Part shown: in pieces, positions 1-8,466 of the stretch
How positions within the stretch are numbered: the stretch's first letter is position 1
Layout of the letters: the number at the start of each line of letters is the position of its first letter
DNA from: Nitrospira sp.
GTDB lineage: Bacteria; Nitrospirota; Nitrospiria; Nitrospirales; Nitrospiraceae
DNA length: 37,558 nt
Assembly: GCA_021323395.1 (NCBI GenBank)
Contig: JAJONL010000019.1
Location: 1 to 37,558 of the forward strand
Direction of reading: 5' to 3'
The notes under the pieces: model-generated
Databases searched by the model: none
Told to the model about the DNA's origin: nothing
Seen by the model: the letters and a program-made list of their open reading frames with translations, nothing else
Translations under genes and position numbers: made by a program

Positions 1-1
1 G

Positions 2-505
2 GCCATCGAGCAACATCGCGCCCGGCTCGATGTTTTGCTGTGTAACGCCGGGGCTGCAGGCGGACAGCTGGTCGTCACCTGCCCTGAGGAAGCCTGGCAA
101 CGGACCATCGACACGAACCTGACCGGCACCTATCACTGCATGAAGGCCGCCGCGAACGTGATGAGGACGCATGGAGGAGGATCCATCATGGTGATCGGGT
201 CCTATGCGGGCTTACAAGGGGCGAGTGGACAGGGCGCCTATGCCGCCTCCAAAGCCGGACTTACGGGCCTTGCGAAGACCGCAGCGCGAGAATGGGGGCC
301 GCACAATATCCGCGTCAATGTGGTTTGTCCCGGTTGGCAACAGACGGAAATGGCGGGGGATTCCTTCCCTATGGGGTCGCAACTTCGCCATCATGTGTTG
401 GAACGGACGTCTAATCTGGATGATGTCGCCAGGACCATCTGCCAGCTTGCACAACTCGCCGACCTCTCGGGACAAATCTGGAATTTGGATAGCCGGATTC
501 TCTAA
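2..505 (+). CDS. SDR-family oxidoreductase (FabG-like), 5'-truncated by the window edge
   Basis: The frame is already open at base 2, so the N-terminal NAD(P)-binding glycine motif lies outside the window. The visible 167 residues carry the SDR hallmarks: a CNAG version of the NNAG motif just after LDVLL, a serine in the VIGSYAG segment, the catalytic YAASK (Tyr80 and Lys84 counted from base 2), and the VNVVCPGW loop that follows the active site. The family reduces or oxidises carbonyl/hydroxyl groups with NAD(P)H. FabG itself is the 3-oxoacyl-ACP reductase. The gene precedes bioD on the same strand, so it may be a FabG-like reductase serving pimeloyl-ACP or biotin synthesis; that role is inference from position. 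A palindromic repeat starts three bases after the TAA stop. Confidence 0.9.
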   Translation, partial: AIEQHRARLDVLLCNAGAAGGQLVVTCPEEAWQRTIDTNLTGTYHCMKAAANVMRTHGGGSIMVIGSYAGLQGASGQGAYAASKAGLTGLAKTAAREWGPHNIRVNVVCPGWQQTEMAGDSFPMGSQLRHHVLERTSNLDDVARTICQLAQLADLSGQIWNLDSRIL

Positions 506-507
506 GC

Positions 508-627
508 GGATGCTGAAAAAGGCGCCAGCGTCGTTCTCAGTCGTCTGTCTCCTTGCGACCTACCGTAAAGGTACGCTTCTGTCGCCGCACTCCTTGCGGC
601 CTTGCTGGACGGTCATTTTGAGCATCC
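508..627. repeat. Intergenic palindromic repeat (~120 bp), possible dispersed element
   Basis: The segment starts GGATGCTGAAAAAGGC and ends with the imperfect reverse complement (GGTCATTTTGAGCATCC), giving outer arms of about 20 bp. The middle can form a smaller hairpin around TACC-GTAAA-GGTA. It fills most of the gap between the SDR stop and bioD. The architecture and wording resemble intergenic repeats I associate with Nitrospira genomes, but only one copy is visible in this window, so dispersal is not shown here. It could act as an intercistronic RNA stem or terminator. I see no ORF inside it worth calling. Confidence 0.55.
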
Positions 628-719
628 TGCTGGGATGTTGACTCGTGGTCCCAGATACCTGACTTGTCGATTGTGCAGAGCGGAACAGAGTTTTCCACGG
701 CCTGCGTGACGGAAAGAGC

Positions 720-1490
720 ATGGGAATGTGTCACGGAATCTTTGTGACCGGTACGGATACCGGCGTGGGCAAAACCGTCGTGTCGTCCGCGCTTGCCCGC
801 AAGTTGGTGCTCATGCGCTGTTCGGTGGGCGTCATGAAACCGGTTGAAACCGGCGTGCAATCCGAGTCGGCTGATCAGACCGATGCCGGTCGTCTGATGG
901 CTGCGGCCGGTGCGCGGGATGCGCTCGATCTCGTCTGTCCCTACCGATTCCGGGTCCCGCTCGCTCCCTTCGCGGCAGCCGGCGCGGAAGGACGTTGCAT
1001 AACCATGCAAGGTATTCTGCGGCCCTATGCGCAGCTGGCCGAGCGACATGGATGTATGGTGGTTGAAGGCGCCGGAGGGTTACTGGTTCCGATGGGACAG
1101 GATTGGTCCATGCGTGACCTGATCGTTCGGCTTGGCCTTTCGGTTCTGCTGGTGGGCCGGGCTGGATTGGGGGGGATCAACCATGCGCTGCTCACGTTGG
1201 AATGTCTCCGACGCGAAGGCATCACAGTTCTGGCGCTGGTGTTAAATGAAACCGCGCCTTCGAACACTTCCGTTGAACAAGAACAGATTGCCTCAACGGT
1301 GTCGTTGCTGCAAGCCACGGCCGACGTTCCTGTGTTGGGACCGCTCCCCTATCAGGTACGGCTCGACGACGATTGGCCGGGTACAATTGAGGAGCTGGCT
1401 GGAAGTCGTTTGATTATGGATTTGGCCGAGCAGGTGTGGCGAGCGACTGCTGGAAGCGCCGGATCGCCGATCCAAGATCAGGGGCTGTGA
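720..1490 (+). CDS. bioD: ATP-dependent dethiobiotin synthetase BioD
   Basis: BioD closes the ureido ring of 7,8-diaminopelargonic acid with CO2 and ATP to give dethiobiotin, the penultimate step of biotin synthesis in the cytoplasm. The 256-residue protein has the family P-loop GTDTGVGKT (Lys18), the KPVETG substrate-binding segment near residue 40 and the VVEGAGGLLVPM motif near residue 112. The length is close to the usual 220-240, with a slightly long C-terminus. The ATG at 720 follows GGAAAG by a few bases; an in-frame ATG at 726 is the alternative. The C-terminal 77 bp overlap thiE, which converges from the other strand. The link to biotin matches the biotin-dependent accB/accC downstream. 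Confidence 0.95.
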   Translation: MGMCHGIFVTGTDTGVGKTVVSSALARKLVLMRCSVGVMKPVETGVQSESADQTDAGRLMAAAGARDALDLVCPYRFRVPLAPFAAAGAEGRCITMQGILRPYAQLAERHGCMVVEGAGGLLVPMGQDWSMRDLIVRLGLSVLLVGRAGLGGINHALLTLECLRREGITVLALVLNETAPSNTSVEQEQIASTVSLLQATADVPVLGPLPYQVRLDDDWPGTIEELAGSRLIMDLAEQVWRATAGSAGSPIQDQGL

Positions 1491-2073
1491 GGATCGCGGA
1501 GATGACGGCCACGCCGTTCGCTCCTGCCGCCATGATCATTGGAGAGGACTCGGCGGTGATGCCCCCGATGGCAAACAGCGGGAGTGTGGTCAGGGCGCGC
1601 GCCGCGCGCAATCCTTCCAGCCCCACCACCGGATCGTGATCAGTTTTCGTTGACGTGCTGAAGATCGGTCCAAAGCCGATATAGTCGGGCTGCGCGCCGA
1701 CTGCCTCCTGGACTTGCGCCTGGGTATGTGTCGACAATCCGATGATCTTGCCGGGCCCCAACAGTCGTCGAGCGTAGGCGATGGGGAGGTCTTCCTGTCC
1801 CAGATGTACCCCATCCGCATCGACGGCCAGGGCTAAATCACAGCGATCGTTGACGATGAACAACGAGTCCGTCTCTGCCGCTGCCTGTCGTAAGGCTCGC
1901 GCGCAAAGATAGGCGTCCTTCATCGTCGCCTGCTTGTCCCGATATTGAAAGAGGCGAACGCCATGTCCGGCTGCTTCCCGGAGCACATCGAGCAGCGGAC
2001 GGTTTGCAGACACGGCGGGGTCGAGGATGAGATAGAGTCCCGCAAGAAATCGCTGTTTGGTGATCTGAACCGT
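1414..2073 (-). CDS. thiE: Thiamine-phosphate synthase ThiE (probable non-AUG start)
   Basis: ThiE couples HMP-pyrophosphate with the carboxythiazole phosphate to make thiamine phosphate. The TIM-barrel signatures are clear: QYRDKQ, FIVNDRCDLALAVDADGVHLGQEDLP, GLSTHT, DYIGFGPIFSTSTK and FAIGGI. The first canonical start is the GTG at 2013, but it would remove the first barrel strand (GLYLILDP), which is encoded in frame just upstream. No ATG, GTG or TTG exists in that frame back to the stop inside accC. An ACG at 2073-2071 lies 6 nt after a GGAG (2083-2080) and would give 219 residues, a normal ThiE length, so I annotate it as the likely start. The gene lies just after accC (stop at 2100) and overlaps bioD 3' to 3'. 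I saw no TPP riboswitch. The function is sure; the start is not. Confidence 0.9.
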   Translation of the reverse strand, partial: TVQITKQRFLAGLYLILDPAVSANRPLLDVLREAAGHGVRLFQYRDKQATMKDAYLCARALRQAAAETDSLFIVNDRCDLALAVDADGVHLGQEDLPIAYARRLLGPGKIIGLSTHTQAQVQEAVGAQPDYIGFGPIFSTSTKTDHDPVVGLEGLRAARALTTLPLFAIGGITAESSPMIMAAGANGVAVISAILTAPDLGSAIRRFQQSLATPARPNP

Positions 2074-2099
2074 GGCGCGCTCCGTCGAGCCCTGGCGGG

Positions 2100-3449
2100 T
2101 TAAGAGGTTTGGCCGGCGAGAAATCGATCAAGGAACGTCGTCGAGACATGGCCTTTTTGAAAATCTGGATCGTTGAAGATTTTCCGATGGAGCGGAATCG
2201 TGGTCTTGATGCCCTCAATCACGAATTCATCCAATGCGCGCCGCATGCGGGCCATGGCCTCCTGGCGGTCACGCCCGTGAGTAATCAATTTGGCGATCAA
2301 CGAGTCGTAATAGGGCACCACGACGGCGTTCGGCTCCATCGCGGAATCGACCCGGACACCGAAGCCTCCGGGAGCTGAATATTTCGTGATCTGGCCCGGG
2401 CATGGAGTGAACTTTTCGGGATCTTCGGCATTGATGCGGCACTCGAAGCTGTGCCCCGTGAGTTTGATGTCCGGCTGCTTGAACGAAAGCGTCATGCCTG
2501 AGGCGATCCGGATTTGTTCCTTCACGAGGTCGATGCCGGTGACCATCTCCGTGATGGGGTGCTCGACTTGAATGCGCGTGTTCACTTCCATGAAGAAGAA
2601 GTTGCGGTCTTTATCGAGAAGGAACTCCACGGTGCCGATATTGCAGTAGCGAATGGCTTTGACGGCTTCGACCGCGACACGGCCGATTTCCCGACGCAAT
2701 CGTTCATCGATGGCCGGCGAGGGCGTCTCCTCCACCAGTTTTTGATGGCGGCGTTGAATCGAACAATCCCGTTCCCCGAGATGCACCACATGGCCGCGGT
2801 TATCGGCGACGATCTGTACTTCGATATGCCGTGGTTCGAGAAAATAGCGTTCGAGGTAGACTCCATCGTGACCGAAGGTGGATTTGGCTTCTGCCTGCGC
2901 CGCTTGAAACGCACGCGCCAACTCCTCGGGTTTGTTGACGACGCGCATGCCGCGTCCTCCGCCTCCGGCCGAGGCTTTGATAATGACGGGAAAACCGATG
3001 GTTTTGGCGGCCTCCAGGGCATCCTGCTCGCTGCGGAGTTCCCCGGGACTACCGGGCGTGACCGGAAGCCCCCTCTTGGCCACCACCTCGCGCGCTTTCG
3101 ATTTGTCCCCCATCAAGGCGATGTTTTCCGACGTGGGGCCGATAAACTTCACGCCGATCGATTCGCAAACTTCCGCAAAGTGCGCATTCTCGGACAGAAA
3201 GCCGTAGCCTGGATGGATGGCGTCGGCTCCCGTGACCTCGGCAGCGCTCAACACATTGGGTATGTTGCGGTAGCTCAGCGCGGCTTCCGGCGGGCCGACG
3301 CAGACATGTTCATCCGCGGCCCGCACATGTAAGCTGGCTGCATCCGCTTCCGAGTGAATGGCGACGGTTTTGACGCCGAGTTCTTTGCAGGCTCGGATGA
3401 CACGGAGCGCGATCTCTCCGCGATTGGCGACTAAGACTTTCTTAAACAC
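2100..3449 (-). CDS. accC: Acetyl-CoA carboxylase biotin carboxylase subunit AccC
   Basis: AccC carboxylates the biotin of AccB using ATP and bicarbonate, the first half-reaction of acetyl-CoA carboxylase in fatty acid synthesis. The 449 residues equal the usual bacterial length. It begins [16 protein letters not shown], has [10 protein letters not shown] near residue 80, the ATP-grasp glycine-rich loop (GGGGRG, 162-167), [15 protein letters not shown], and the catalytic region [14 protein letters not shown]. It lies about 180 bp downstream of accB on the same strand and is followed at once by thiE. The pairing with accB, efp and aroQ is a widespread bacterial order. The last codons overlap an open thiE frame but not its likely start. 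Confidence 0.97.
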   Translation of the reverse strand: MFKKVLVANRGEIALRVIRACKELGVKTVAIHSEADAASLHVRAADEHVCVGPPEAALSYRNIPNVLSAAEVTGADAIHPGYGFLSENAHFAEVCESIGVKFIGPTSENIALMGDKSKAREVVAKRGLPVTPGSPGELRSEQDALEAAKTIGFPVIIKASAGGGGRGMRVVNKPEELARAFQAAQAEAKSTFGHDGVYLERYFLEPRHIEVQIVADNRGHVVHLGERDCSIQRRHQKLVEETPSPAIDERLRREIGRVAVEAVKAIRYCNIGTVEFLLDKDRNFFFMEVNTRIQVEHPITEMVTGIDLVKEQIRIASGMTLSFKQPDIKLTGHSFECRINAEDPEKFTPCPGQITKYSAPGGFGVRVDSAMEPNAVVVPYYDSLIAKLITHGRDRQEAMARMRRALDEFVIEGIKTTIPLHRKIFNDPDFQKGHVSTTFLDRFLAGQTS

Positions 3450-3627
3450 GACCTGCTCCGGCGTCGATCACACCGACCCTCCCCTGATCATCGTCATTTC
3501 TCAATCTGTCCGGCGCGAGGCCGGTGAGCGCTCCGTCATCGCTCGGCGTTCGCCATTCGCGTTGCAGTCACCATCATGAGGAACGGTCCCCGAACGGTTT
3601 CACCAGGAACCCTCATGAACCAGGCGG

Positions 3628-4203
3628 TTAGGGCGTGGCGTTGGGGTCAACTAAGAAGAGAGGTTGTCCATATTCGACCGGCTTGGTGCTCTCCGCCAAA
3701 ATCTTGGTAATTCGTCCGTCGGCCTCGGATTCGATCTCGTTCATGAGCTTCATCGCTTCGACGATGCACAACACCTGGCCCTTTCTTACGTAATCCCCCT
3801 CCTCTACGTAGGGATCCGCGTCGGGCGAGGGGGAGCGATAGAAGGTGCCGACGATGGGAGAAGTGATCGTGACTTGCCCTTCGGTGTCGGCCGAGGGATG
3901 CGCCTGGGCAGCCGGGGCCGTGCCGGTAGAGGTCGCCTGGCTGAGGACGGTTTCTCCCGTCTGAACGGGCGCCATTCGGCCCATGGGCTCGTGCCGGATG
4001 CGGATACGCATTCCGCTGCGCTCGATTTCCAGTTCCGTCAGATGATTGCGCTTCAGCAAATCCGCCAGTTGTTGAATTTGGGCCGCTTGATCCGGCGACA
4101 GCAGCGTCTCCGAACCGGGGGATCGAGGCGCGAATGCGCTCGGCAGCACAATCGGTTTACCGACGGCTTTCCCTTTCCCGCTTTGCTTGCGTGAGGAACT
4201 CAA
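3628..4203 (-). CDS. accB: Biotin carboxyl carrier protein AccB
   Basis: AccB carries the biotin that shuttles carboxyl groups between AccC and the carboxyltransferase. The C-terminal biotinyl domain is complete: [23 protein letters not shown], then EAMKLMNE with the biotinylated lysine at Lys152, about 39 residues from the end. A helical segment ([20 protein letters not shown]) and a Pro/Ala/Thr-rich linker precede it, as usual. The start is a TTG whose last two bases overlap the efp TGA stop (TTGA, 4203-4200), implying translational coupling. This gives an N-terminal extension of about 35 residues rich in Ser/Lys/Pro, so a later start cannot be excluded. At 191 residues it is longer than the E. 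coli protein (156). Confidence 0.95.
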   Translation of the reverse strand: MSSSRKQSGKGKAVGKPIVLPSAFAPRSPGSETLLSPDQAAQIQQLADLLKRNHLTELEIERSGMRIRIRHEPMGRMAPVQTGETVLSQATSTGTAPAAQAHPSADTEGQVTITSPIVGTFYRSPSPDADPYVEEGDYVRKGQVLCIVEAMKLMNEIESEADGRITKILAESTKPVEYGQPLFLVDPNATP

Positions 4204-4760
4204 CGAACGCGCTCCACAAACTCACGGGTCCTGGTGTCGATGCGAATGACCTCTCCGATTTCCAAATAAAGAGGAACTTTGATCGTCGCGCCGGTTTCGA
4301 CGATGACCGGCTTGCTGCCGCCGGAGGCCGTATCACCGCGCACACCGGGTTCGCCGTCAACCACTTTCAATTCAATAAAGTTGGGCAGGACGACGGCAAT
4401 CGGCCGATGTTGATAAATAAGGATCTTGGCGATCATGTTCTCTTTGAGGAGGTCCGCATTCGTCCCGAGCTGGCTCTTCTCGTAGGTCGATTGTTCGTAC
4501 GTCGCCGTATCCATGAAGGTATAGGAGTCATTGGTGGCATAGAGAAACTGCATGTCGCATTCTTCGAGGTCCGGATCCTCGAATCGTTCGCCGGAACGGA
4601 AGGTTCGGTCCAACACATTGCCCGTGAGATAACTTTTCAGTTTGGTCCGCACGAATGCCCCACCCTTACCGGGTTTGACGTGCTGAAATTCCACAATGTA
4701 GAAGGGTTGCCCCTCTACCATCAAACGACTGCCGTTTCGAAAATCTGTGGTCGAAATCAC
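4200..4760 (-). CDS. efp: Translation elongation factor P
   Basis: EF-P binds between the ribosomal P and E sites and rescues stalling at polyproline. The protein begins [13 protein letters not shown] and shows the KOW-like first domain with the modification loop [10 protein letters not shown]. The tip lysine is Lys32, equivalent to the modified Lys34 of E. coli. It ends with the [15 protein letters not shown]-terminal motif. I chose the GTG at 4760 because AAGGAG lies 7 nt upstream and the resulting 186 residues match the family; a start at 4790 would add ten unconserved residues and swallow the ribosome binding site. It lies 26 bp after aroQ and overlaps accB. No modifying enzyme (EpmA, EarP) is visible in the window. 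Confidence 0.95.
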   Translation of the reverse strand: MISTTDFRNGSRLMVEGQPFYIVEFQHVKPGKGGAFVRTKLKSYLTGNVLDRTFRSGERFEDPDLEECDMQFLYATNDSYTFMDTATYEQSTYEKSQLGTNADLLKENMIAKILIYQHRPIAVVLPNFIELKVVDGEPGVRGDTASGGSKPVIVETGATIKVPLYLEIGEVIRIDTRTREFVERVR

Positions 4761-4786
4761 AACAACACTCCTTGGTACGACAAAGG

Positions 4787-5287
4787 TCAACGGCGCGAAG
4801 CCGCGGGTTTTTTTCTGTCCGGTGCGGGTCGCGAGCGCGACGGCGTACGATTGTTTTCGAGATGCGCTACCAGACCGTCCATCGCCAGCAAATAACCGGT
4901 CGGGCCGAATCCTGAAATTTGTCCGAGCGCGACTCCTGCGATCAAGGAGCGGTGGCGGAACTCCTCTCGCTGATACACATTGGAAAGATGCACTTCCACC
5001 GTCGGGAGTGCGATGGCGGAAATCGCATCACGAATCGCGATGCTTGAATGCGTGTAGGCGGCCGGATTCAGCACAATGCCGTCGAAATGGCCCTTGGCAT
5101 TCTGGATCCAGGTCACCAGTTCACCTTCCACATTGGTCTGTTTACTCTGCACGGCGATCCCCAAAGTGCCGGCATGCTGAGCAATGGACTTGTCGATATC
5201 GCCGAGGGACAGGTGTCCGTAGACGGATGGTTCTCGCGTCCCCAGGAGATTGAGATTGGGCCCATGAAGCACCAGTAGCCGCAGCAT
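4787..5287 (-). CDS. aroQ: Type II 3-dehydroquinate dehydratase AroQ
   Basis: AroQ removes water from 3-dehydroquinate to form 3-dehydroshikimate, step three of the shikimate pathway. The protein opens with [14 protein letters not shown] and carries the catalytic Tyr23, the NPAAYTHSS block (Asn74, His80), EVHLSN (Glu98, His100) and the lid arginine region REEFRHRS (Arg107). The usual type II length is about 145-150. This one has 166 because of a basic, proline-rich C-terminal tail ([20 protein letters not shown]) that is outside the fold and may be unstructured. It heads the aroQ-efp-accB-accC block. The gap upstream to the TPR gene (5288-5416) holds no recognisable gene. Confidence 0.96.
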   Translation of the reverse strand: MLRLLVLHGPNLNLLGTREPSVYGHLSLGDIDKSIAQHAGTLGIAVQSKQTNVEGELVTWIQNAKGHFDGIVLNPAAYTHSSIAIRDAISAIALPTVEVHLSNVYQREEFRHRSLIAGVALGQISGFGPTGYLLAMDGLVAHLENNRTPSRSRPAPDRKKPAASRR

Positions 5288-5416
5288 GTCTCGGGTCGCA
5301 GGTCTCGGTTAACAGTCGGCTGCAATAGATAGGGAAGTCAGCAGCGGCGGCATTCTAACAGGCTGTCCAGGGTGGGTCAAACGCTCTGATGAGGACGGAT
5401 AGGTAGGCAAGGTTTA

Positions 5417-6094
5417 CTAGCTTCGATCAGGATCGATCCGACGCTGTGCGTGAATGGTCCGCAGCCAGCCTTCGAGGCGCGCGATCGTCGCCGCATGTTT
5501 CAGCGAGGGTGGTTCAGCCGTTTGTTCAGGAGATAATACGGGTGATGTGGCCGTGCTGTGAGAGACGGATTCAGACCTTTTCCCCACCTGCGCGACTTTC
5601 CCTGTCGCTGGTCTGATGTGAGCGCCGGCGCGGGTCTTCCCGCGGTTGGCGGGCGGGAGATCATCGGAAGTCCCGATGACACGTCGTTTGATGGCGAGCG
5701 CCTCTTCATCCGATGGATTGGCGGCCAGGATCGCGCCGCACGACCGCAACGCCAGATCCGCCTGACCCTCGGCATGATACAGCTTGGCCAGAACACGATG
5801 TGCGCGAAGATTGTCCGGACGTTGCCTCACCACGTCTTCGAGAATCGCTTTCGACTTCACCGGCTGACCCAGTTGATTGTAGACTCGACCCAGCGCCGCC
5901 ATCGCCGTGACAAAACCCGGATAGGCCTTCAGACCGTCCTCGAGCACCGCTGCGGCTTCCTGCCACATGCCGGCCTTGATGTATTCATCCGCAAGTGGAA
6001 GGAAGTCTTTCGAACGAGGGTCTTTGGCGACGGCGGTCGCCAAGCGATCGATTTCAAACGCGATAGAAGGATCGATACGCGGTGAGGACTCCAC
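5417..6094 (-). CDS. Tetratricopeptide-repeat protein of unknown function
   Basis: Residues about 20-135 form three to four TPR helix pairs: DFLPLADEYIKAGMWQEAAAVLEDGLKAYP, then AMAALGRVYNQLGQPVKSKAILEDVV, then AHRVLAKLYHAEGQADLALRSC. The remaining 90 residues are low-complexity and basic and end in a short predicted helix (TIARLEGWLRTIHAQRR). There is no signal peptide or membrane segment, so it is probably cytoplasmic. The GTG start at 6094 follows GGAG by 6 nt and lies three bases beyond the coaBC stop, so it is likely co-translated. TPR units mediate protein-protein contacts; the partner cannot be told from the sequence. Confidence 0.85.
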   Translation of the reverse strand: MESSPRIDPSIAFEIDRLATAVAKDPRSKDFLPLADEYIKAGMWQEAAAVLEDGLKAYPGFVTAMAALGRVYNQLGQPVKSKAILEDVVRQRPDNLRAHRVLAKLYHAEGQADLALRSCGAILAANPSDEEALAIKRRVIGTSDDLPPANRGKTRAGAHIRPATGKVAQVGKRSESVSHSTATSPVLSPEQTAEPPSLKHAATIARLEGWLRTIHAQRRIDPDRS

Positions 6095-6097
6095 GCT

Positions 6098-7357
6098 CTA
6101 CTCCTCGCGAGGCCTTTGTGTCCGCGACGATTTTTCGGGCGCCCCGGGCATGGGCTGTAACGTCAACATATGGGCCAATATTCGGTCGGCCACATCCCGT
6201 TTAGATAACAGTGGTAATGCCTCCGTCCGTCCTGTGCGATCCAGAAGTATCACGCGGTTAGTGTCCGAGCCGAATCCGGACCCGGCGGCCGTCACATCAT
6301 TGGCGATCAACAAATCCACGCCCTTAGCATGCAGTTTTTCCTGAGCATGGGCAAGCAGATCCTCGGTTTCCGCCGCAAATCCCACGAGCAATTGCGTGGT
6401 ACGACGCTTTGACAGTTCCCGGAGGATATCCTCCGTGGGCTCCAGCGGGAGGGTTGCGATGGGGCCCTGTTGTTTCTTGAGTTTCTGAGTGGACGGGCGT
6501 ACCGGACGAAAATCTGCGACTGCTGCGGCCATGATGACGGCATGGCTCCAGGCAAGCCTGCTCTGGATCGCCTTGCCCATTTCCTCTGCGGTCTCCACCG
6601 ACAGCACTTCGACCCCGGCAGGTGGTTGAAGGGCCGTGGGTCCCGAGACCAGCAGGACCTCAGCGCCGCGCTTGCGGGCCGCCTCGGCAAGCGCGTATCC
6701 CATTTTCCCCGACGAACGGTTGGAAATGAACCGCACCGGGTCGATGGGTTCCTGGGTGGGTCCGGCAGAAATCAGAAGGCGCCGCCCGGCCCAATCTCGA
6801 CGCGGACTGACGGCTGATTGAAGCGCCTCCAGGATGAGATGTTCCTCGGCCAGCCGTCCCTGCCCCACCCGGCCGGATGCGAGGGGACCCTCGTCAGGGG
6901 CAACGATGATGGCCCCGCGACGACGAAGGGTTTCGACATGCTCCGCGACCGTGGGATGACGCCACATATCACCGTCCATGGCCGGTGCAAAAATCACCGG
7001 GCACTGGGTGGTCAGGAGCATGGTCGAGAGGAGGTCGTCGGCCAGCCCCAGAGCGGCCTTGGCCAGACAATTCGCCGTCGCCGGCGCGATCAGGATGGCA
7101 TCTGCCTGCTCCGGCAGAGACAGGTGCAGCATTTCCTGGTGAGCTTCAAAGAGGTCCGTCGCCACATGGGCGCCGGACAGGACTTCAAAGGTTAGGGGGG
7201 TGACGAATCGGCAGGCGCCCGCGGTCATCACGACGTTCACATGAGCCGATTCCTGGCGAAGGCGGCGCAGGAGCGAGACGGCTTTGTACGCCGCAATACT
7301 CCCTGTCACGCCGAGCACAATACGGAAACCGGTGAGAGCGGGGCCGGTATTCTGCAC
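6098..7357 (-). CDS. coaBC: Bifunctional phosphopantothenoylcysteine decarboxylase/phosphopantothenate-cysteine ligase CoaBC (Dfp)
   Basis: CoaBC joins 4'-phosphopantothenate to cysteine (CoaB) and decarboxylates the product to 4'-phosphopantetheine (CoaC) in coenzyme A synthesis. The N-terminal flavin-binding CoaC half shows GVTGSIAAYKAVSLLRRL, LHLSL with the conserved histidine, and APATANCLAKAALGLADDLLS. Its PAMxxxMW motif reads PAMDGDMW where the family often has Asn, a natural-looking variant. The CoaB half shows SAGPTQEPIDPVRFISNRSSGKMGYALAEAA, AAVADFRP and the QKLKK lysine loop. The 419 residues are typical. The start is a GTG. It sits between rpoZ and the TPR gene, an order (gmk-rpoZ-coaBC) common in bacteria. 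Confidence 0.96.
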   Translation of the reverse strand: MQNTGPALTGFRIVLGVTGSIAAYKAVSLLRRLRQESAHVNVVMTAGACRFVTPLTFEVLSGAHVATDLFEAHQEMLHLSLPEQADAILIAPATANCLAKAALGLADDLLSTMLLTTQCPVIFAPAMDGDMWRHPTVAEHVETLRRRGAIIVAPDEGPLASGRVGQGRLAEEHLILEALQSAVSPRRDWAGRRLLISAGPTQEPIDPVRFISNRSSGKMGYALAEAARKRGAEVLLVSGPTALQPPAGVEVLSVETAEEMGKAIQSRLAWSHAVIMAAAVADFRPVRPSTQKLKKQQGPIATLPLEPTEDILRELSKRRTTQLLVGFAAETEDLLAHAQEKLHAKGVDLLIANDVTAAGSGFGSDTNRVILLDRTGRTEALPLLSKRDVADRILAHMLTLQPMPGAPEKSSRTQRPREE

Positions 7358-7366
7358 GAGGGCGAA

Positions 7367-7726
7367 CTACTCCTCGCCCTCCGTGGCGGCGGGCTTCACG
7401 GTATCGTCGACATAGACGCTCAATTCCTTCTTGATCTCTTTCGCGTCCTCTCCGGTCATCATGGCCAGACGCTCGGTCTCGCCTTCTTTGACCCGCTTCG
7501 ATTCCTTGATGGCGTCGCGCGCTTCCTTGCCAATGAGAAACTTCACTTTGTGCCGGAGGACCTCGTCGAGCGCGATGCTGGTCTCTTTGGTGAATTTCGA
7601 CTGGCCGGCTGCGCGGGCGCCCTGCACGAGCTGCTTGGCACGTTGTGCCGCGATGATCACCAAGCGGTGCCGCGAGTCGAACTCTCCCGCGACGTATTGC
7701 GGTAACAGCGATAACATTTCACCCAT
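7367..7726 (-). CDS. rpoZ: DNA-directed RNA polymerase omega subunit RpoZ
   Basis: Omega binds the beta' C-terminus and helps assemble RNA polymerase. The diagnostic segment is FDSRHRLVIIAAQRAKQLVQGA (residues about 16-37), followed by a conserved helix with KETSIALDEV. The protein has 119 residues, longer than E. coli omega (91), with an acidic C-terminal tail ending EGEE. The start overlaps the 3' end of gmk by 8 bp, with AAAGGAG about ten bases upstream inside gmk. The gmk-rpoZ-coaBC context supports the call. Confidence 0.93.
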   Translation of the reverse strand: MGEMLSLLPQYVAGEFDSRHRLVIIAAQRAKQLVQGARAAGQSKFTKETSIALDEVLRHKVKFLIGKEARDAIKESKRVKEGETERLAMMTGEDAKEIKKELSVYVDDTVKPAATEGEE

Positions 7727-8435
7727 GGTGCATGTGCTCCTTTGATGCGGGCGCAGCGGTGGAATGCCCCTGCTTGCCCTCTTTGTCGAGAATAAATTTT
7801 TCTTCCAGCCAGGTCATGTTCAACCGTTTGGTTTTGATCCGTTCGGCAAGAAAGATACTTTCCAGCTCTTTTAAGGATTGCTTCAAATCGTCGTTGCGAA
7901 CAATATAGTAATACTCTCGATAACTCCACACCTCTTCTTTGGCTTTCTGCAATCGGCGCTGAATTTCATCGGGCGAATCCCCCGCCCTGTTCTGCAGTCT
8001 CGTTCGTAGCGTGTCGAACGACGGCGGAAGAATGAAGATGTAGACGGCATCCTCGAATCTCTTTTTGACCGACCGCGCCCCCTGCACGTCGATTTCAAGC
8101 AGCACATCGATTCCTTGTTCCAATTTGTCGGACAAGACCTTGCGAGGCGTCCCATACAGGTTGCCATAGACATGTGCCCACTCAACGAATTCGTTCCGAT
8201 CGATCATCTGGCGGAACGACGCTTCGTCGAGAAAATAATAATCCTCTCCCTCTCTCTCTCCGGGACGCGGCTTGCGGGTGGTGTAGGAAATCGAGTGCCA
8301 GAGTCCTGGGACAATGGCAGCGATTTGTTTGCACAGCGTCGTTTTTCCGCTGCCGGAGGGAGCAGAGATGATAAACAGGATGCCGCGGCGCACCTGAGCC
8401 GGCTTGTCGTTGGATGGAACGGGCGCGATGGTCAT
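7719..8435 (-). CDS. gmk: Guanylate kinase
   Basis: Gmk phosphorylates GMP to GDP with ATP. The P-loop is SAPSGSGKT (Lys31). The GMP-binding signature follows: SISYTTRKPRPGEREGEDYYFLD, then FVEWAHVYGNLYGTP and LLEIDVQGARSVK. Residues up to about 210 form the usual kinase. The C-terminal end (residues 215-238, with a His-rich EHMHHG finish) is an extension that overlaps the rpoZ start. It follows yicC by 31 bp on the same strand, the common yicC-gmk-rpoZ order. No obvious Shine-Dalgarno precedes the ATG at 8435. Confidence 0.96.
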   Translation of the reverse strand: MTIAPVPSNDKPAQVRRGILFIISAPSGSGKTTLCKQIAAIVPGLWHSISYTTRKPRPGEREGEDYYFLDEASFRQMIDRNEFVEWAHVYGNLYGTPRKVLSDKLEQGIDVLLEIDVQGARSVKKRFEDAVYIFILPPSFDTLRTRLQNRAGDSPDEIQRRLQKAKEEVWSYREYYYIVRNDDLKQSLKELESIFLAERIKTKRLNMTWLEEKFILDKEGKQGHSTAAPASKEHMHHG

Positions 8436-8466
8436 AAATTATTCGGTGGCGAAGGTGCCGTCGACC

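Noticed and set aside
2014-2106. Frameshift between accC and thiE to explain the lost ThiE start
   Set aside because: The ThiE frame reads cleanly upstream and the Shine-Dalgarno/ACG pair explains the start without a frameshift. The alternative frames give no ThiE-like sequence.
2514-3332. 272-residue plus-strand ORF opposite accC
   Set aside because: Antisense shadow of accC, with low-complexity sequence and no domain.
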